NCBI GenBank assembly: GCA_000436535.1
Contig: FR886333.1
Coordinates: 1 to 5,587 of the forward strand
Length of the DNA: 5,587 bases
DNA from: Eubacterium sp. CAG:252
Lineage (GTDB): Bacteria; Bacillota; Clostridia; Lachnospirales; Lachnospiraceae
Reading direction: 5' to 3'
Part shown: positions 1 through 5,587 of the stretch, in pieces
Layout of the letters: each line of letters opens with the position of its first letter
How positions within the stretch are numbered: the first letter of the stretch is position 1
Notes under the pieces: generated by a model
The model's input: the letters and a program-made list of their open reading frames with translations, nothing else
Told to the model about the DNA's origin: nothing
The model's database searches: none
Made by a program: the position numbers and the translations under genes

Positions 1-872
1 GTGCTTCCGTTCTCCTCCCACTGTCTTGGCTGTACTACAGGATATTCCTTCTTCCACTTCTGTGTAGTTGCAAGCCACTCATCACTATGTGACACTGGTG
101 CCATCTTTGCTGCTTCTTTTTCAAGCTTTGTAAGGAAATCCTTCGCATCTGCCCACACTGGCATCTCAACGTGTATGGTAGGCTTCTTTAACTCTGCCTT
201 GTCTATATCCACCATTATTACCTCGGCTGCCCTTGCCCATGTCTTCCAGTTATATCCTGTCTGTCTTATTGATATTCTTGTACCGACAGCTAATATGAGG
301 TCTGCATTCTGGATAGCCCAGTTGCCAGGTCTGTCACCCATATTTCCGGCTCTTCCGCAGTAAAGATGGCTTTCGTCTTCTATAAGGTCAACTGCATTCC
401 AGTAAGTTACTATTGGTATATTAAGTTCCTCTGCAACCTTTCTGAACACTTCATAAGCCCCTGAAAGTCTGATACCATAACCTGCATGGAATACTGGTCT
501 TTTAGCATTCTTTATCTTTTCAATGACAGTCTTTATGGTATCCATATCAACCTCTGGCGGAAGAAGCTTATCATCCTCTGCCGGGTCATAACCTTTAAGT
601 TCATCTGTTTCTATGTATCCGCCCTGGAAGTTAACAGGAATATCTATCCATACCGGTCCCGGTCTTCCTGTTGTTGCAAGGTGCCATGCCTTTTCAAGGG
701 CATATCTTATATCCTTTGGGTCTTCTATCATTGTTGCATACTTAGTCATGTTGGATACTGACTTGACTATGTCATACTCCTGGTCTCCCATTGCCCTTAA
801 CGGAGTTTCTGTATACTGGAGTGCATATCTTGAAGTTGTGTCATAGCGTACCTGTCCGCTTATGATAAACAT
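1..872 (-). CDS. TPP-dependent acetolactate synthase-like enzyme, 3' part after frameshift (runs off left edge)
   Basis: This is the downstream part of the TPP-enzyme gene whose 5' part lies at 883-1533. The frame is open from 911 (after a TAA at 912-914) to the left edge, with no stop seen, and the first in-frame ATG is at 870-872. The residues match the enzyme from about position 95 of the intact form. They complete the N-terminal pyrimidine-binding domain and include the central domain (about residues 195-325, TPP_enzyme_M type), with the motif GRAGNMGDRPGNW at 267-279 followed by a nucleotide-fold-like strand DLILAVGTRIS. The C-terminal domain, with the expected GDG-type TPP/Mg2+ motif, lies outside the window. 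The start at 872 has no well-spaced ribosome binding site: GGAGG at 892-896 is 19 nt away. Separate translation is therefore doubtful and the piece is probably a gene remnant. If the duplication is an assembly error, it is simply part of one intact gene of which 384 residues are visible. Confidence 0.75.
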   Translation of the reverse strand, partial: MFIISGQVRYDTTSRYALQYTETPLRAMGDQEYDIVKSVSNMTKYATMIEDPKDIRYALEKAWHLATTGRPGPVWIDIPVNFQGGYIETDELKGYDPAEDDKLLPPEVDMDTIKTVIEKIKNAKRPVFHAGYGIRLSGAYEVFRKVAEELNIPIVTYWNAVDLIEDESHLYCGRAGNMGDRPGNWAIQNADLILAVGTRISIRQTGYNWKTWARAAEVIMVDIDKAELKKPTIHVEMPVWADAKDFLTKLEKEAAKMAPVSHSDEWLATTQKWKKEYPVVQPRQWEENGS

Positions 873-896
873 AGGTATTGAATCAAGCCAGCCTCC
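520..896. repeat. 377-bp tandem duplication, copy A
   Basis: This segment is repeated at 899-1275 with a constant offset of 379 bp and no internal indels. I count 11 mismatches: positions 528, 558, 580, 582, 603, 714, 750, 777, 786, 822 and 849 against the base 379 further on. It lies wholly within the TPP-enzyme gene and covers roughly residues 87-212 of the intact protein. This copy is continuous with the 3' part of the gene to its left. It ends abruptly at 896, followed by a 2-bp non-matching GC (897-898) and then copy B. The ends carry no inverted repeats, no transposase gene and no long flanking homology. Confidence 0.95.
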
Positions 897-1533
897 GCTC
901 AATGACGGTCTTTATGGTATCCATATCAACCTCTGGTGGAAGAAGCTTATCATCCTCTTCAGGGTCATAACCTTTAAGTTCGTCTGTTTCTATGTATCCG
1001 CCCTGGAAGTTAACAGGAATATCTATCCATACCGGTCCCGGTCTTCCTGTTGTTGCAAGGTGCCATGCCTTTTCAAGGGCATATCTTATATCATTTGGGT
1101 CTTCTATCATTGTTGCATACTTAGTCATATTGGATACTGACTTGACTATGTCATATTCCTGGTCCCCCATTGCCCTTAACGGAGTTTCTGTATACTGGAG
1201 GGCATATCTTGAAGTTGTGTCATAGCGCACCTGTCCGCTTATGATAAACATAGGTATTGAATCAAGCCAGCCTCCTACTACTCCTGTAAGTGCATTGGTT
1301 CCGCCCGGACCTGTTGTCACACATACGGCTGCTATTCTGTTATCAATTCTTGCATAGGCTTCTGCTGCTATGGCACAGGCCTGCTCGTGGTGATTATAAG
1401 TCACCTTAAGATTTTCATTGTGTCCTAATGCATCATTAAGATGCATAGCACCACCACCGACTACAGAGAACACATCTGTAACACCATGCTTTACAAGAAA
1501 ATCTGCAACATAATCTGCTAATCTTACTTTCAT
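883..1533 (-). CDS. TPP-binding enzyme, acetolactate synthase superfamily, N-terminal part truncated by frameshift
   Basis: Encodes 216 residues, of which the last four (RRLA) come from the out-of-frame junction. The ATG at 1531-1533 is chosen because GGAGGTG (1539-1545) sits 5 nt upstream. An in-frame ATG at 1584 lies inside the AT-rich leader repeat and adds 17 unlikely residues. Residues 1-165 form the TPP pyrimidine-binding domain. The conserved catalytic glutamate is E50 in NHHEQACAIAAEAYAR, followed by TTGPGGTNALTGV (73-85) and SGQVRYD (99-105). Intact relatives have about 550-600 residues, so this product lacks the central and cofactor-binding domains and should be inactive. The GPGGTN variant, where true biosynthetic acetolactate synthases usually have GPGATN, and the glycan-gene context suggest a sugar-pathway enzyme. 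One possibility is the YerE type, which transfers a two-carbon unit from pyruvate to a CDP-4-keto sugar. An ordinary IlvB-like or 2-oxoacid decarboxylase role is not excluded. The family assignment is firm; the substrate is inference. Confidence 0.85.
   Translation of the reverse strand: MKVRLADYVADFLVKHGVTDVFSVVGGGAMHLNDALGHNENLKVTYNHHEQACAIAAEAYARIDNRIAAVCVTTGPGGTNALTGVVGGWLDSIPMFIISGQVRYDTTSRYALQYTETPLRAMGDQEYDIVKSVSNMTKYATMIEDPNDIRYALEKAWHLATTGRPGPVWIDIPVNFQGGYIETDELKGYDPEEDDKLLPPEVDMDTIKTVIERRLA
899..1275. repeat. 377-bp tandem duplication, copy B
   Basis: Second copy of 520-896, about 97% identical, and continuous with the 5' part of the TPP-enzyme gene to its right. In the coding sense, nine of the 11 differences are silent. 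The two amino-acid changes are Ala in copy A versus Glu in copy B (DP-A/E-EDD) and Lys versus Asn (P-K/N-DI). The 379-bp unit is not a multiple of three, so reading from this copy into copy A shifts frame and hits a TGA at 883-885. Removing one unit restores a single continuous reading frame from 1533 to the left edge. Confidence 0.95.
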
Positions 1534-1538
1534 ATATA

Positions 1539-1545
1539 CACCTCC
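1539..1545 (-). promoter_or_regulatory. Ribosome binding site of the TPP-enzyme gene
   Basis: GGAGGTG on the minus strand, 5 nt before the ATG at 1531-1533. It is a near-perfect Shine-Dalgarno sequence and fixes the start at 1533 in preference to the in-frame ATG at 1584, which has nothing comparable upstream. Confidence 0.85.
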
Positions 1546-1558
1546 GTTATATACTTTC

Positions 1559-1596
1559 AATACATTTATGTTATTAAAATACATTTATGTTATTAA
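1559..1596 (-). repeat. Perfect 19-bp tandem direct repeat in the leader of the TPP-enzyme gene
   Basis: On the minus strand the 19-mer TTAATAACATAAATGTATT occurs twice, head to tail with no gap (1578-1596 and 1559-1577). No third copy follows on either side. Each unit contains the short inverted repeat ACAT-AA-ATGT, so the pair presents two dyads exactly 19 bp apart. It lies 26 bp upstream of the start codon, in a block that is only 10% GC (1561-1620). It could be a double operator, a curved or AU-rich leader element, or a simple slippage duplication. The repeat itself is certain; a regulatory role is inference. Confidence 0.8.
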
Positions 1597-1610
1597 TAAT
1601 AAAAATGCAA
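1582..1610 (-). promoter_or_regulatory. Possible weak sigma-A promoter for the TPP-enzyme gene
   Basis: TTGCAT (1605-1610) as a -35 box is followed after 17 bp by TAAATG (1582-1587) as a poor -10 box. The gap between the membrane-protein gene and the TPP gene is 112 bp, against 27 and 45 bp elsewhere in the cluster, which makes a local promoter plausible. The -10 falls inside the upstream copy of the 19-bp repeat, so a repeat-binding protein would overlap it. The -10 match is weak and AT-rich DNA gives such matches by chance. Confidence 0.25.
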
Positions 1611-1645
1611 TATATTATTTAATAAAACTCTACTTAAAACATATA

Positions 1646-3421
1646 TTAAAACTTAAAGAAGCTGAGATTACCATTATCACTTACTAAAGGCTTGCTGCCT
1701 GTAGACTTTTCAAGAGTTGTCTCAAGCTCTGTAAGTGTCTCTTCTGTATATGCTCTTCTGTCAACATATATACCTTCAAAGGACTCTTTCTTTAACTCTG
1801 TAACCATATTTTCATATGACATACTTCCGATATTCTCATTCCAGCTGTCGCCTTCTCTTCCCTTAACAGAACCATAACTCCACTTTAACTTGTCTGAATG
1901 AAGATATCCAACAAGAAGATGATAATCCCACATATCATTCTGGAAGCCACCCTCCGGATAGGTGTGATATGGAAGCTGGTATATCATAGCCCCCTCGCTT
2001 ACCTCTGACTCAATAGTCTTGACAAACTTATCATCACTGTCAAACTCTGCCTGTATTGACTTATAAGTATCAACAGATGTACGGCCTGCACTTGAATCCC
2101 ACATACTTATGATGCCAAATACGTATACAGCTGCTATAACTGCTGACATAACAGCCTTTTTATTAATCTTCTTATACTTTTCTACAAGACTGTTAAGAAT
2201 AAGCGTAAGACCTAATAAACAGCAGTATTCTATAAATATTGATATTCTATTGTAGCCTCTTATCTTATCTGTTATAAGAAATGCAATAATAGTGCCAAGT
2301 CCGCTTGTTGTACCAAGAAGAAGCAGCATTACATTAAGTTCTGATAACAGTCCAAGTCTTTTCTTTAAAGCTGACTCCCTGTTCATAAAGAGCGCAAACA
2401 TAAGTATAAAGAATCCGACAATCGCTGCTATACCAAGATATTCAGTTATATTTTCATTAAGAAATGTTGTATTGCTGTCGTATATATCTATTGCCTTTTC
2501 AAATAAGCTTATTCCGTGTGTGCTTAAAGGTCTGAAAAGCATAATTATCTTCAAGCCATACATTTCTGTCTCAACAAAGCCTGCTCTTGAAATAGCATAT
2601 TCATTAGGACCATTCATAATACTATATATTTTGGATGGAAGTAATGCAAGTACAACGAAGAAACATACGCAGCCTGCCATGGCAAGTGATTTTAAAAATC
2701 CGCCTGCCTTCTTTGTCTTAAGTGACTTTGATACACCTGTTACAAGAAGTATAAAGCAGGTAAAGTATGGATAATAAGCTATTCCGTTGTTAGCTATAAG
2801 TGCTGCCATTATAAGCACTGCATAGTTAGCCGGTGTCTTAAAGAAATTCTTATTAAACTGGAATACATCTTCTCTTTCCATAACCCAGAAGCAGAGTAAG
2901 AAAGACAATGGAATAAAGTACGCCTCAACAAGCACCATATGTCCGACACCTCTTGCTATCATATATGGTGAAAGTCCATATACTGCGGACATAGCGGCTG
3001 TTACCCAGTTATTTATCTTAAGCTGTCTCATAACTATATAAGATACTATTCCTGCCAACACAAATATTGAAAGATAGTATATATTAAAACCTACGATATA
3101 ATTACCTGTTATAAGAACGCACAGCTTCATAATCATAAGTCCGAAGTTATGAAGCAGTGATGAAGAAAAATCATAGATATCTGAACTATATGGAGCACCC
3201 ATTCTGTCTGTTGACAGCATCCAGCCCTGCTCTGCAAAAAGCTTGGCATCCTGAAGTCCGCCCATATCATCACCGCCATAATATGCCAATGGATAATTAA
3301 AGTCGAAATTATTAAGATTAAAAGCATATATCAATCCAAGCACTATCAGCACTATCATACTAATAAAGCTGGCATACTCCTGCCAGTTGTTCTTAATATG
3401 GTTCATTACTTTCTGTTTCAT
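1646..3421 (-). CDS. Polytopic membrane protein, probable GT-C-like surface-glycan enzyme
   Basis: Encodes 591 residues. The ATG at 3421 follows AGAGAGGA with a 6-nt gap. By eye there are about 11 hydrophobic segments, near residues 17-34, 92-107, 109-131, 138-158, 164-181, 199-222, 244-264, 327-346, 362-384, 394-411 and 422-440. A soluble tail follows (441-591), probably outside the cell. After the first span comes YYGGDD (47-52), an acidic loop of the sort that carries the catalytic or metal site in GT-C glycosyltransferases. Other notable motifs are SPYMIARGVGHM (151-162), RGYNR (388-392), WSYGSVKGR (514-522) and a late EGIYVDRRAY (549-558). These resemble large YfhO- or PMT-like bacterial membrane proteins found in polysaccharide loci, but I cannot name the family with certainty. 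It is probably co-transcribed with the glycosyltransferases upstream, 27 bp away. It could instead be a glycan transporter or modification enzyme. The membrane topology is well supported; the enzymatic role is moderate inference. Confidence 0.75.
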   Translation of the reverse strand: MKQKVMNHIKNNWQEYASFISMIVLIVLGLIYAFNLNNFDFNYPLAYYGGDDMGGLQDAKLFAEQGWMLSTDRMGAPYSSDIYDFSSSLLHNFGLMIMKLCVLITGNYIVGFNIYYLSIFVLAGIVSYIVMRQLKINNWVTAAMSAVYGLSPYMIARGVGHMVLVEAYFIPLSFLLCFWVMEREDVFQFNKNFFKTPANYAVLIMAALIANNGIAYYPYFTCFILLVTGVSKSLKTKKAGGFLKSLAMAGCVCFFVVLALLPSKIYSIMNGPNEYAISRAGFVETEMYGLKIIMLFRPLSTHGISLFEKAIDIYDSNTTFLNENITEYLGIAAIVGFFILMFALFMNRESALKKRLGLLSELNVMLLLLGTTSGLGTIIAFLITDKIRGYNRISIFIEYCCLLGLTLILNSLVEKYKKINKKAVMSAVIAAVYVFGIISMWDSSAGRTSVDTYKSIQAEFDSDDKFVKTIESEVSEGAMIYQLPYHTYPEGGFQNDMWDYHLLVGYLHSDKLKWSYGSVKGREGDSWNENIGSMSYENMVTELKKESFEGIYVDRRAYTEETLTELETTLEKSTGSKPLVSDNGNLSFFKF

Positions 3422-3427
3422 TATTTT

Positions 3428-3435
3428 TCCTCTCT
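3428..3435 (-). promoter_or_regulatory. Ribosome binding site of the membrane-protein gene
   Basis: AGAGAGGA on the minus strand, 6 nt before the ATG at 3419-3421. It lies within the 27-bp gap after the upstream glycosyltransferase stop, leaving no room for a terminator and promoter, so it supports co-transcription. Confidence 0.75.
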
Positions 3436-3448
3436 TATTGACTTTCTG

Positions 3449-4630
3449 TTACTTGCCAAGCTTTGCAATAATCTCATCAAACTTTCTCATAATATCATCC
3501 CACTGGAAGTAATCATCTACATACTTTCTGGCATTCTTACACATAATCTCATATTCTGCAGGATGCTCAAGAAGGTAGTTGATACAGCCCTCGAATTCAA
3601 AGAAATTCTTATAATAAAGTCCGCCATTACTCTTAACACAGTGTCCCTTTAACACATCACATATACCATTTACAATAACAGGTCTTGAAAGTGTCATAGC
3701 CTCAAGAACAGATATCGAAAGGCTTTCAAACTTAGATGGGAGAATAAGTGCCTTAGCACCGCTTATTCCATCAAACTTATCTTCATCTGTAACAAAGCCA
3801 AGATTAATTATATCCGGATGCTTTGGTATATCACATACAGCCTTTCCCATAAGGACAAGCTTAAGATTATTCTTATTTCTCTTCTTATACTCCATAAAGT
3901 ACTTGAATAATCGTGGACAGTCCTTTCCTTCGTCTATTCTTCCTACATATATTACATAGTTTTCAAGGTCATACTGGCTGTACTTCTTTCTAAATCTGTC
4001 CGCACTTACTTCTTCTGGCACATCAACACCTACACCACATACCTCATAAGGAATATCCTCATTATGGAATATTGAGTGTACAAGGTCTTTTTCCTCATCT
4101 GTAAGGAATACATAGGCATTGGCAGCTCCGAATACCTTCTTATACATATCAAAATGTATAAAAGGCTCCTGATGTGCTGTTGGAATAAATATAGCCTTAT
4201 TCTTTATTCTTACAATACTTTTAACAGCAGTATAATACAGATAAGTTACTACAATTATAGCCTCATATTCATCCTGATGCTTGTCAACATACTCTACAAG
4301 CTCTGGACAGTATGGTCCCATATGCTCTATCCATCTGTCTGATAATTCTTCTGGCGCATGTGGGTTAGACAGCATTTCTGAGTCAAGTGCTGAGAATATC
4401 TTAGGTATTCTCTCATGCTCTGTCTTAAATCTTCTTACTGTTACTCCGTTGATATCCTCAACGCCCTCTTTATAATAATTAGTCCACTTAACATATTCAA
4501 CAGCACATGAAGTAAGCACTTCTACCTCATACTTTGCCTTAAGACGTTCTGCAATCTGTCTTGAATAAAGTTCAGAACCTCCGTTAACCTCTAATCCGTA
4601 TCTTTGATTAATAATTGCAATCTTTTTCAT
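3449..4630 (-). CDS. GT4-family glycosyltransferase (complete)
   Basis: Encodes 393 residues, the usual length for a GT-B-fold GT4 enzyme, which transfers a sugar from a nucleotide donor to a lipid-linked or growing glycan at the cytoplasmic face. The N-terminal acceptor domain opens with a hydrophobic strand (KIAIINQRYG) and the glycine-rich loop NGGSELYSRQIAERL (16-30). The C-terminal donor domain has YVGRIDEGK (228-236), with the conserved Arg231 and Lys236 expected to contact the donor phosphates. It also has PSKFESLSISVLEAM (298-312), containing the GT4 E-x7-E signature (E302, E310). There is no signal peptide or membrane span. Start at 4630: GGAG (4636-4639) is 5 nt upstream. The C-terminal half aligns readily with the neighbouring gene at 4676-5587, including a shared FEFEGC-NY segment, so the two arose by tandem duplication. 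Neither donor nor acceptor sugar can be read from the sequence. Confidence 0.93.
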   Translation of the reverse strand: MKKIAIINQRYGLEVNGGSELYSRQIAERLKAKYEVEVLTSCAVEYVKWTNYYKEGVEDINGVTVRRFKTEHERIPKIFSALDSEMLSNPHAPEELSDRWIEHMGPYCPELVEYVDKHQDEYEAIIVVTYLYYTAVKSIVRIKNKAIFIPTAHQEPFIHFDMYKKVFGAANAYVFLTDEEKDLVHSIFHNEDIPYEVCGVGVDVPEEVSADRFRKKYSQYDLENYVIYVGRIDEGKDCPRLFKYFMEYKKRNKNNLKLVLMGKAVCDIPKHPDIINLGFVTDEDKFDGISGAKALILPSKFESLSISVLEAMTLSRPVIVNGICDVLKGHCVKSNGGLYYKNFFEFEGCINYLLEHPAEYEIMCKNARKYVDDYFQWDDIMRKFDEIIAKLGK

Positions 4631-4635
4631 ATATA

Positions 4636-4639
4636 CTCC
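4636..4639 (-). promoter_or_regulatory. Ribosome binding site of the 393-residue glycosyltransferase
   Basis: GGAG on the minus strand, 5 nt before the ATG at 4628-4630. The 45-bp gap to the upstream gene's stop holds no GC-rich hairpin followed by a T-run, consistent with read-through from that gene. Confidence 0.65.
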
Positions 4640-4675
4640 ATTCCTGCCCGCTTTTTATACCTTGCAAAATCCTGC

Positions 4676-5587
4676 TTACACTTCAAAAAAATCAAGAAAT
4701 CTCTTTACTATGACATCCCACTTATAATTATCTAACACAAACTGTCTTCCGGTCTTTCCCATTGCTGCCGCAATATCAGGATTATTGACATAATAATTAA
4801 CACAGCCCTCAAACTCAAAATAATCATTAAAATATAATCCCGAATTAGACTCCTTTGCAAAGTTAGATGTTACATTACAGGCTTTATGAACAAGCACCGG
4901 TCTTTCACACAGCCAGCTCTCCATTATAACAATAGAAAAGCTCTCATTCTTTGATGGCTGACATAAGCATACTGAGCCTGCACATGCATCATACTTATCC
5001 TGAATATCAAGAAAGCCAAGGTCGTAGACATCTTCTTTAATCTCATCCGGTATACTTACCTCTCCGCCGCCAATAAGCACAAGCTTCATATCTGTATCAG
5101 CATTTCTTCTGCGGTATTCTTTAAAGTAAGTTATAAGTGTATTGATATTCTTTGCTTCATCCTTCCGCCCTGCATAAAGTATATAAGGCTTGTCTATATT
5201 AAACTTCTTTCTAAATCTGTCTGCATCATATTCAAAGTCAGTTTCTACACCTTCACCAAGAAGTGACTGCTTGACATTTCTTAAGTCAAGAATTCTGTTG
5301 GCAAGTTCCATCTCAGGTCTTGCATGAAAGATTATTCCCCTTAAGTCCCTGAAAGTTTCCCTGTAGTGTCTGAAATATGCATAAGACTCATCGTGCAGAC
5401 AAGGGATAAGTATTGACTTAAAAGGACAAGCCTGTATTCCATAGTAAGTTGTTCCAAACATATAAGGAATAAATACATATCTGTGGTATTCTTCACTATG
5501 GCTCCTGAGATAATCATACATATCAGGACTGTTTACCATTTCTTTAAGGAATATACCCTCTTCATCATACGATATGCTCTTTCCCTG
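4676..5587 (-). CDS. GT4-family glycosyltransferase (5' end beyond the right edge)
   Basis: The last 303 residues are visible and end at a TAA (4676-4678). The frame stays open through 5540-5587 to the window edge. The ATG at 5539 has no ribosome binding site and lies inside the acceptor domain, so it is not the real start; the usual family length implies that about 80-120 or more residues are missing. Numbered from that ATG, the visible features are an acceptor-domain stretch with YMFGTTYYG (26-34) and IPCLHDE (45-51). These are followed by the donor domain with YAGRKDEAK (122-130; Arg125 and Lys130 as phosphate contacts) and PSKNESFSIVIMESW (195-209), with the E-x7-E pair E199/E207. A FEFEGC-NY segment is shared with the next gene. 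It is a soluble GT-B-fold enzyme, probably building the same glycan as its paralogue 45 bp downstream. A multidomain protein with extra N-terminal domains is possible, since the start is not seen. Confidence 0.9.
   Translation of the reverse strand, partial: QGKSISYDEEGIFLKEMVNSPDMYDYLRSHSEEYHRYVFIPYMFGTTYYGIQACPFKSILIPCLHDESYAYFRHYRETFRDLRGIIFHARPEMELANRILDLRNVKQSLLGEGVETDFEYDADRFRKKFNIDKPYILYAGRKDEAKNINTLITYFKEYRRRNADTDMKLVLIGGGEVSIPDEIKEDVYDLGFLDIQDKYDACAGSVCLCQPSKNESFSIVIMESWLCERPVLVHKACNVTSNFAKESNSGLYFNDYFEFEGCVNYYVNNPDIAAAMGKTGRQFVLDNYKWDVIVKRFLDFFEV

Noticed and set aside
883..911. Programmed ribosomal frameshift joining the 5' and 3' parts of the TPP enzyme.
   Set aside because: The frames overlap by only about 29 nt and I see no slippery heptamer. 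A frameshifted product would carry a duplicated ~126-residue segment inside a folded domain.
486..1225. Two pairs of near-identical plus-strand ORFs (486-761 with 862-1140, and 613-846 with 992-1225) that look like a duplicated small-gene family.
   Set aside because: They are antisense shadows of the duplicated TPP-enzyme segment. The minus-strand frame carries recognisable enzyme motifs and a strong ribosome binding site, and the variants between copies are silent in that frame.
520..1275. Insertion sequence, integron or CRISPR-like origin for the repeat.
   Set aside because: There are only two long copies, all made of the host gene's own coding sequence. I see no transposase, terminal inverted repeats, spacers or target-site duplication.
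1534..1584. Start of the TPP-enzyme 5' ORF at 1584.
   Set aside because: The extra 17 residues come from the AT-rich 19-bp repeat leader and include the ribosome binding site of the better start at 1533.
1595..1619. Inverted repeat AATAATA ... TATTATT after the membrane-protein gene as a terminator.
   Set aside because: The stem is seven A/T pairs only, with an 11-base loop and no proper T-run after it. It is what 10% GC sequence produces by chance and is too weak for a terminator call.
2292..2774. 160-codon plus-strand ORF opposite the membrane-protein gene.
   Set aside because: It is antisense to a clear multispan protein and has no ribosome binding site or recognisable motif; it is a by-product of the opposite strand's codon usage.
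4631..4690. Promoter between the two glycosyltransferases (TTGAAG and TATAAA on the minus strand).
   Set aside because: The boxes are about 21 bp apart, too far for sigma-A, and the TTGAAG lies in the end of the upstream coding region. Co-transcription is the simpler reading.

Overview
The window holds part of a surface-polysaccharide (capsule, exopolysaccharide or cell-wall glycan) gene cluster. All four genes are read on the minus strand. The low-to-moderate GC (estimated by eye at 35-40%), strong GGAGG-type ribosome binding sites, frequent ATA and AGA codons, and the protein flavour suggest a Firmicute. A Lachnospiraceae-like gut or rumen Clostridium relative (Lachnospira, Roseburia or Butyrivibrio type) is my best guess. 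That placement is an inference, since the window holds no phylogenetic marker.

In transcription order, from right to left, the layout is as follows. (1) 4676-5587: the C-terminal ~303 residues of a GT4 glycosyltransferase, cut by the right edge. (2) 3449-4630: a complete 393-residue GT4 glycosyltransferase that is a clear paralogue of the first. (3) 1646-3421: a 591-residue polytopic membrane protein with about 11 predicted membrane spans, a GDD motif after the first span and a soluble C-terminal domain, probably a GT-C-like glycan enzyme. (4) 1-1533: a thiamine-pyrophosphate-dependent enzyme of the acetolactate-synthase superfamily, cut by the left edge. Genes 1 to 3 are spaced by only 45 and 27 bp and look like one operon. 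Gene 4 follows a 112-bp, extremely AT-rich gap that holds a perfect 19-bp tandem repeat, so it may have its own promoter or control.

The most striking feature is that the TPP-enzyme gene is broken by a tandem duplication. Positions 520-896 and 899-1275 are two 377-bp copies with 11 mismatches (about 97% identical), offset by 379 bp. Because 379 is not a multiple of 3, the reading frame is lost at the junction: the 5' ORF stops at 883 and the rest continues in another frame. The mismatches are mostly synonymous (9 of 11). The two copies therefore look like alleles that diverged while both were functional, not a duplication that decayed in place. This fits either inter-strain recombination or, quite possibly, an assembly join of two strain haplotypes.

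Working model (inference): the two GT4 enzymes add sugars on the cytoplasmic face, the membrane protein acts at the membrane or outer face, and the TPP enzyme makes or modifies a precursor, possibly a branched-chain sugar. Apart from the duplication and the leader repeat, this is ordinary glycan-cluster content. I see no convincing new defence, mobile or RNA-based system.
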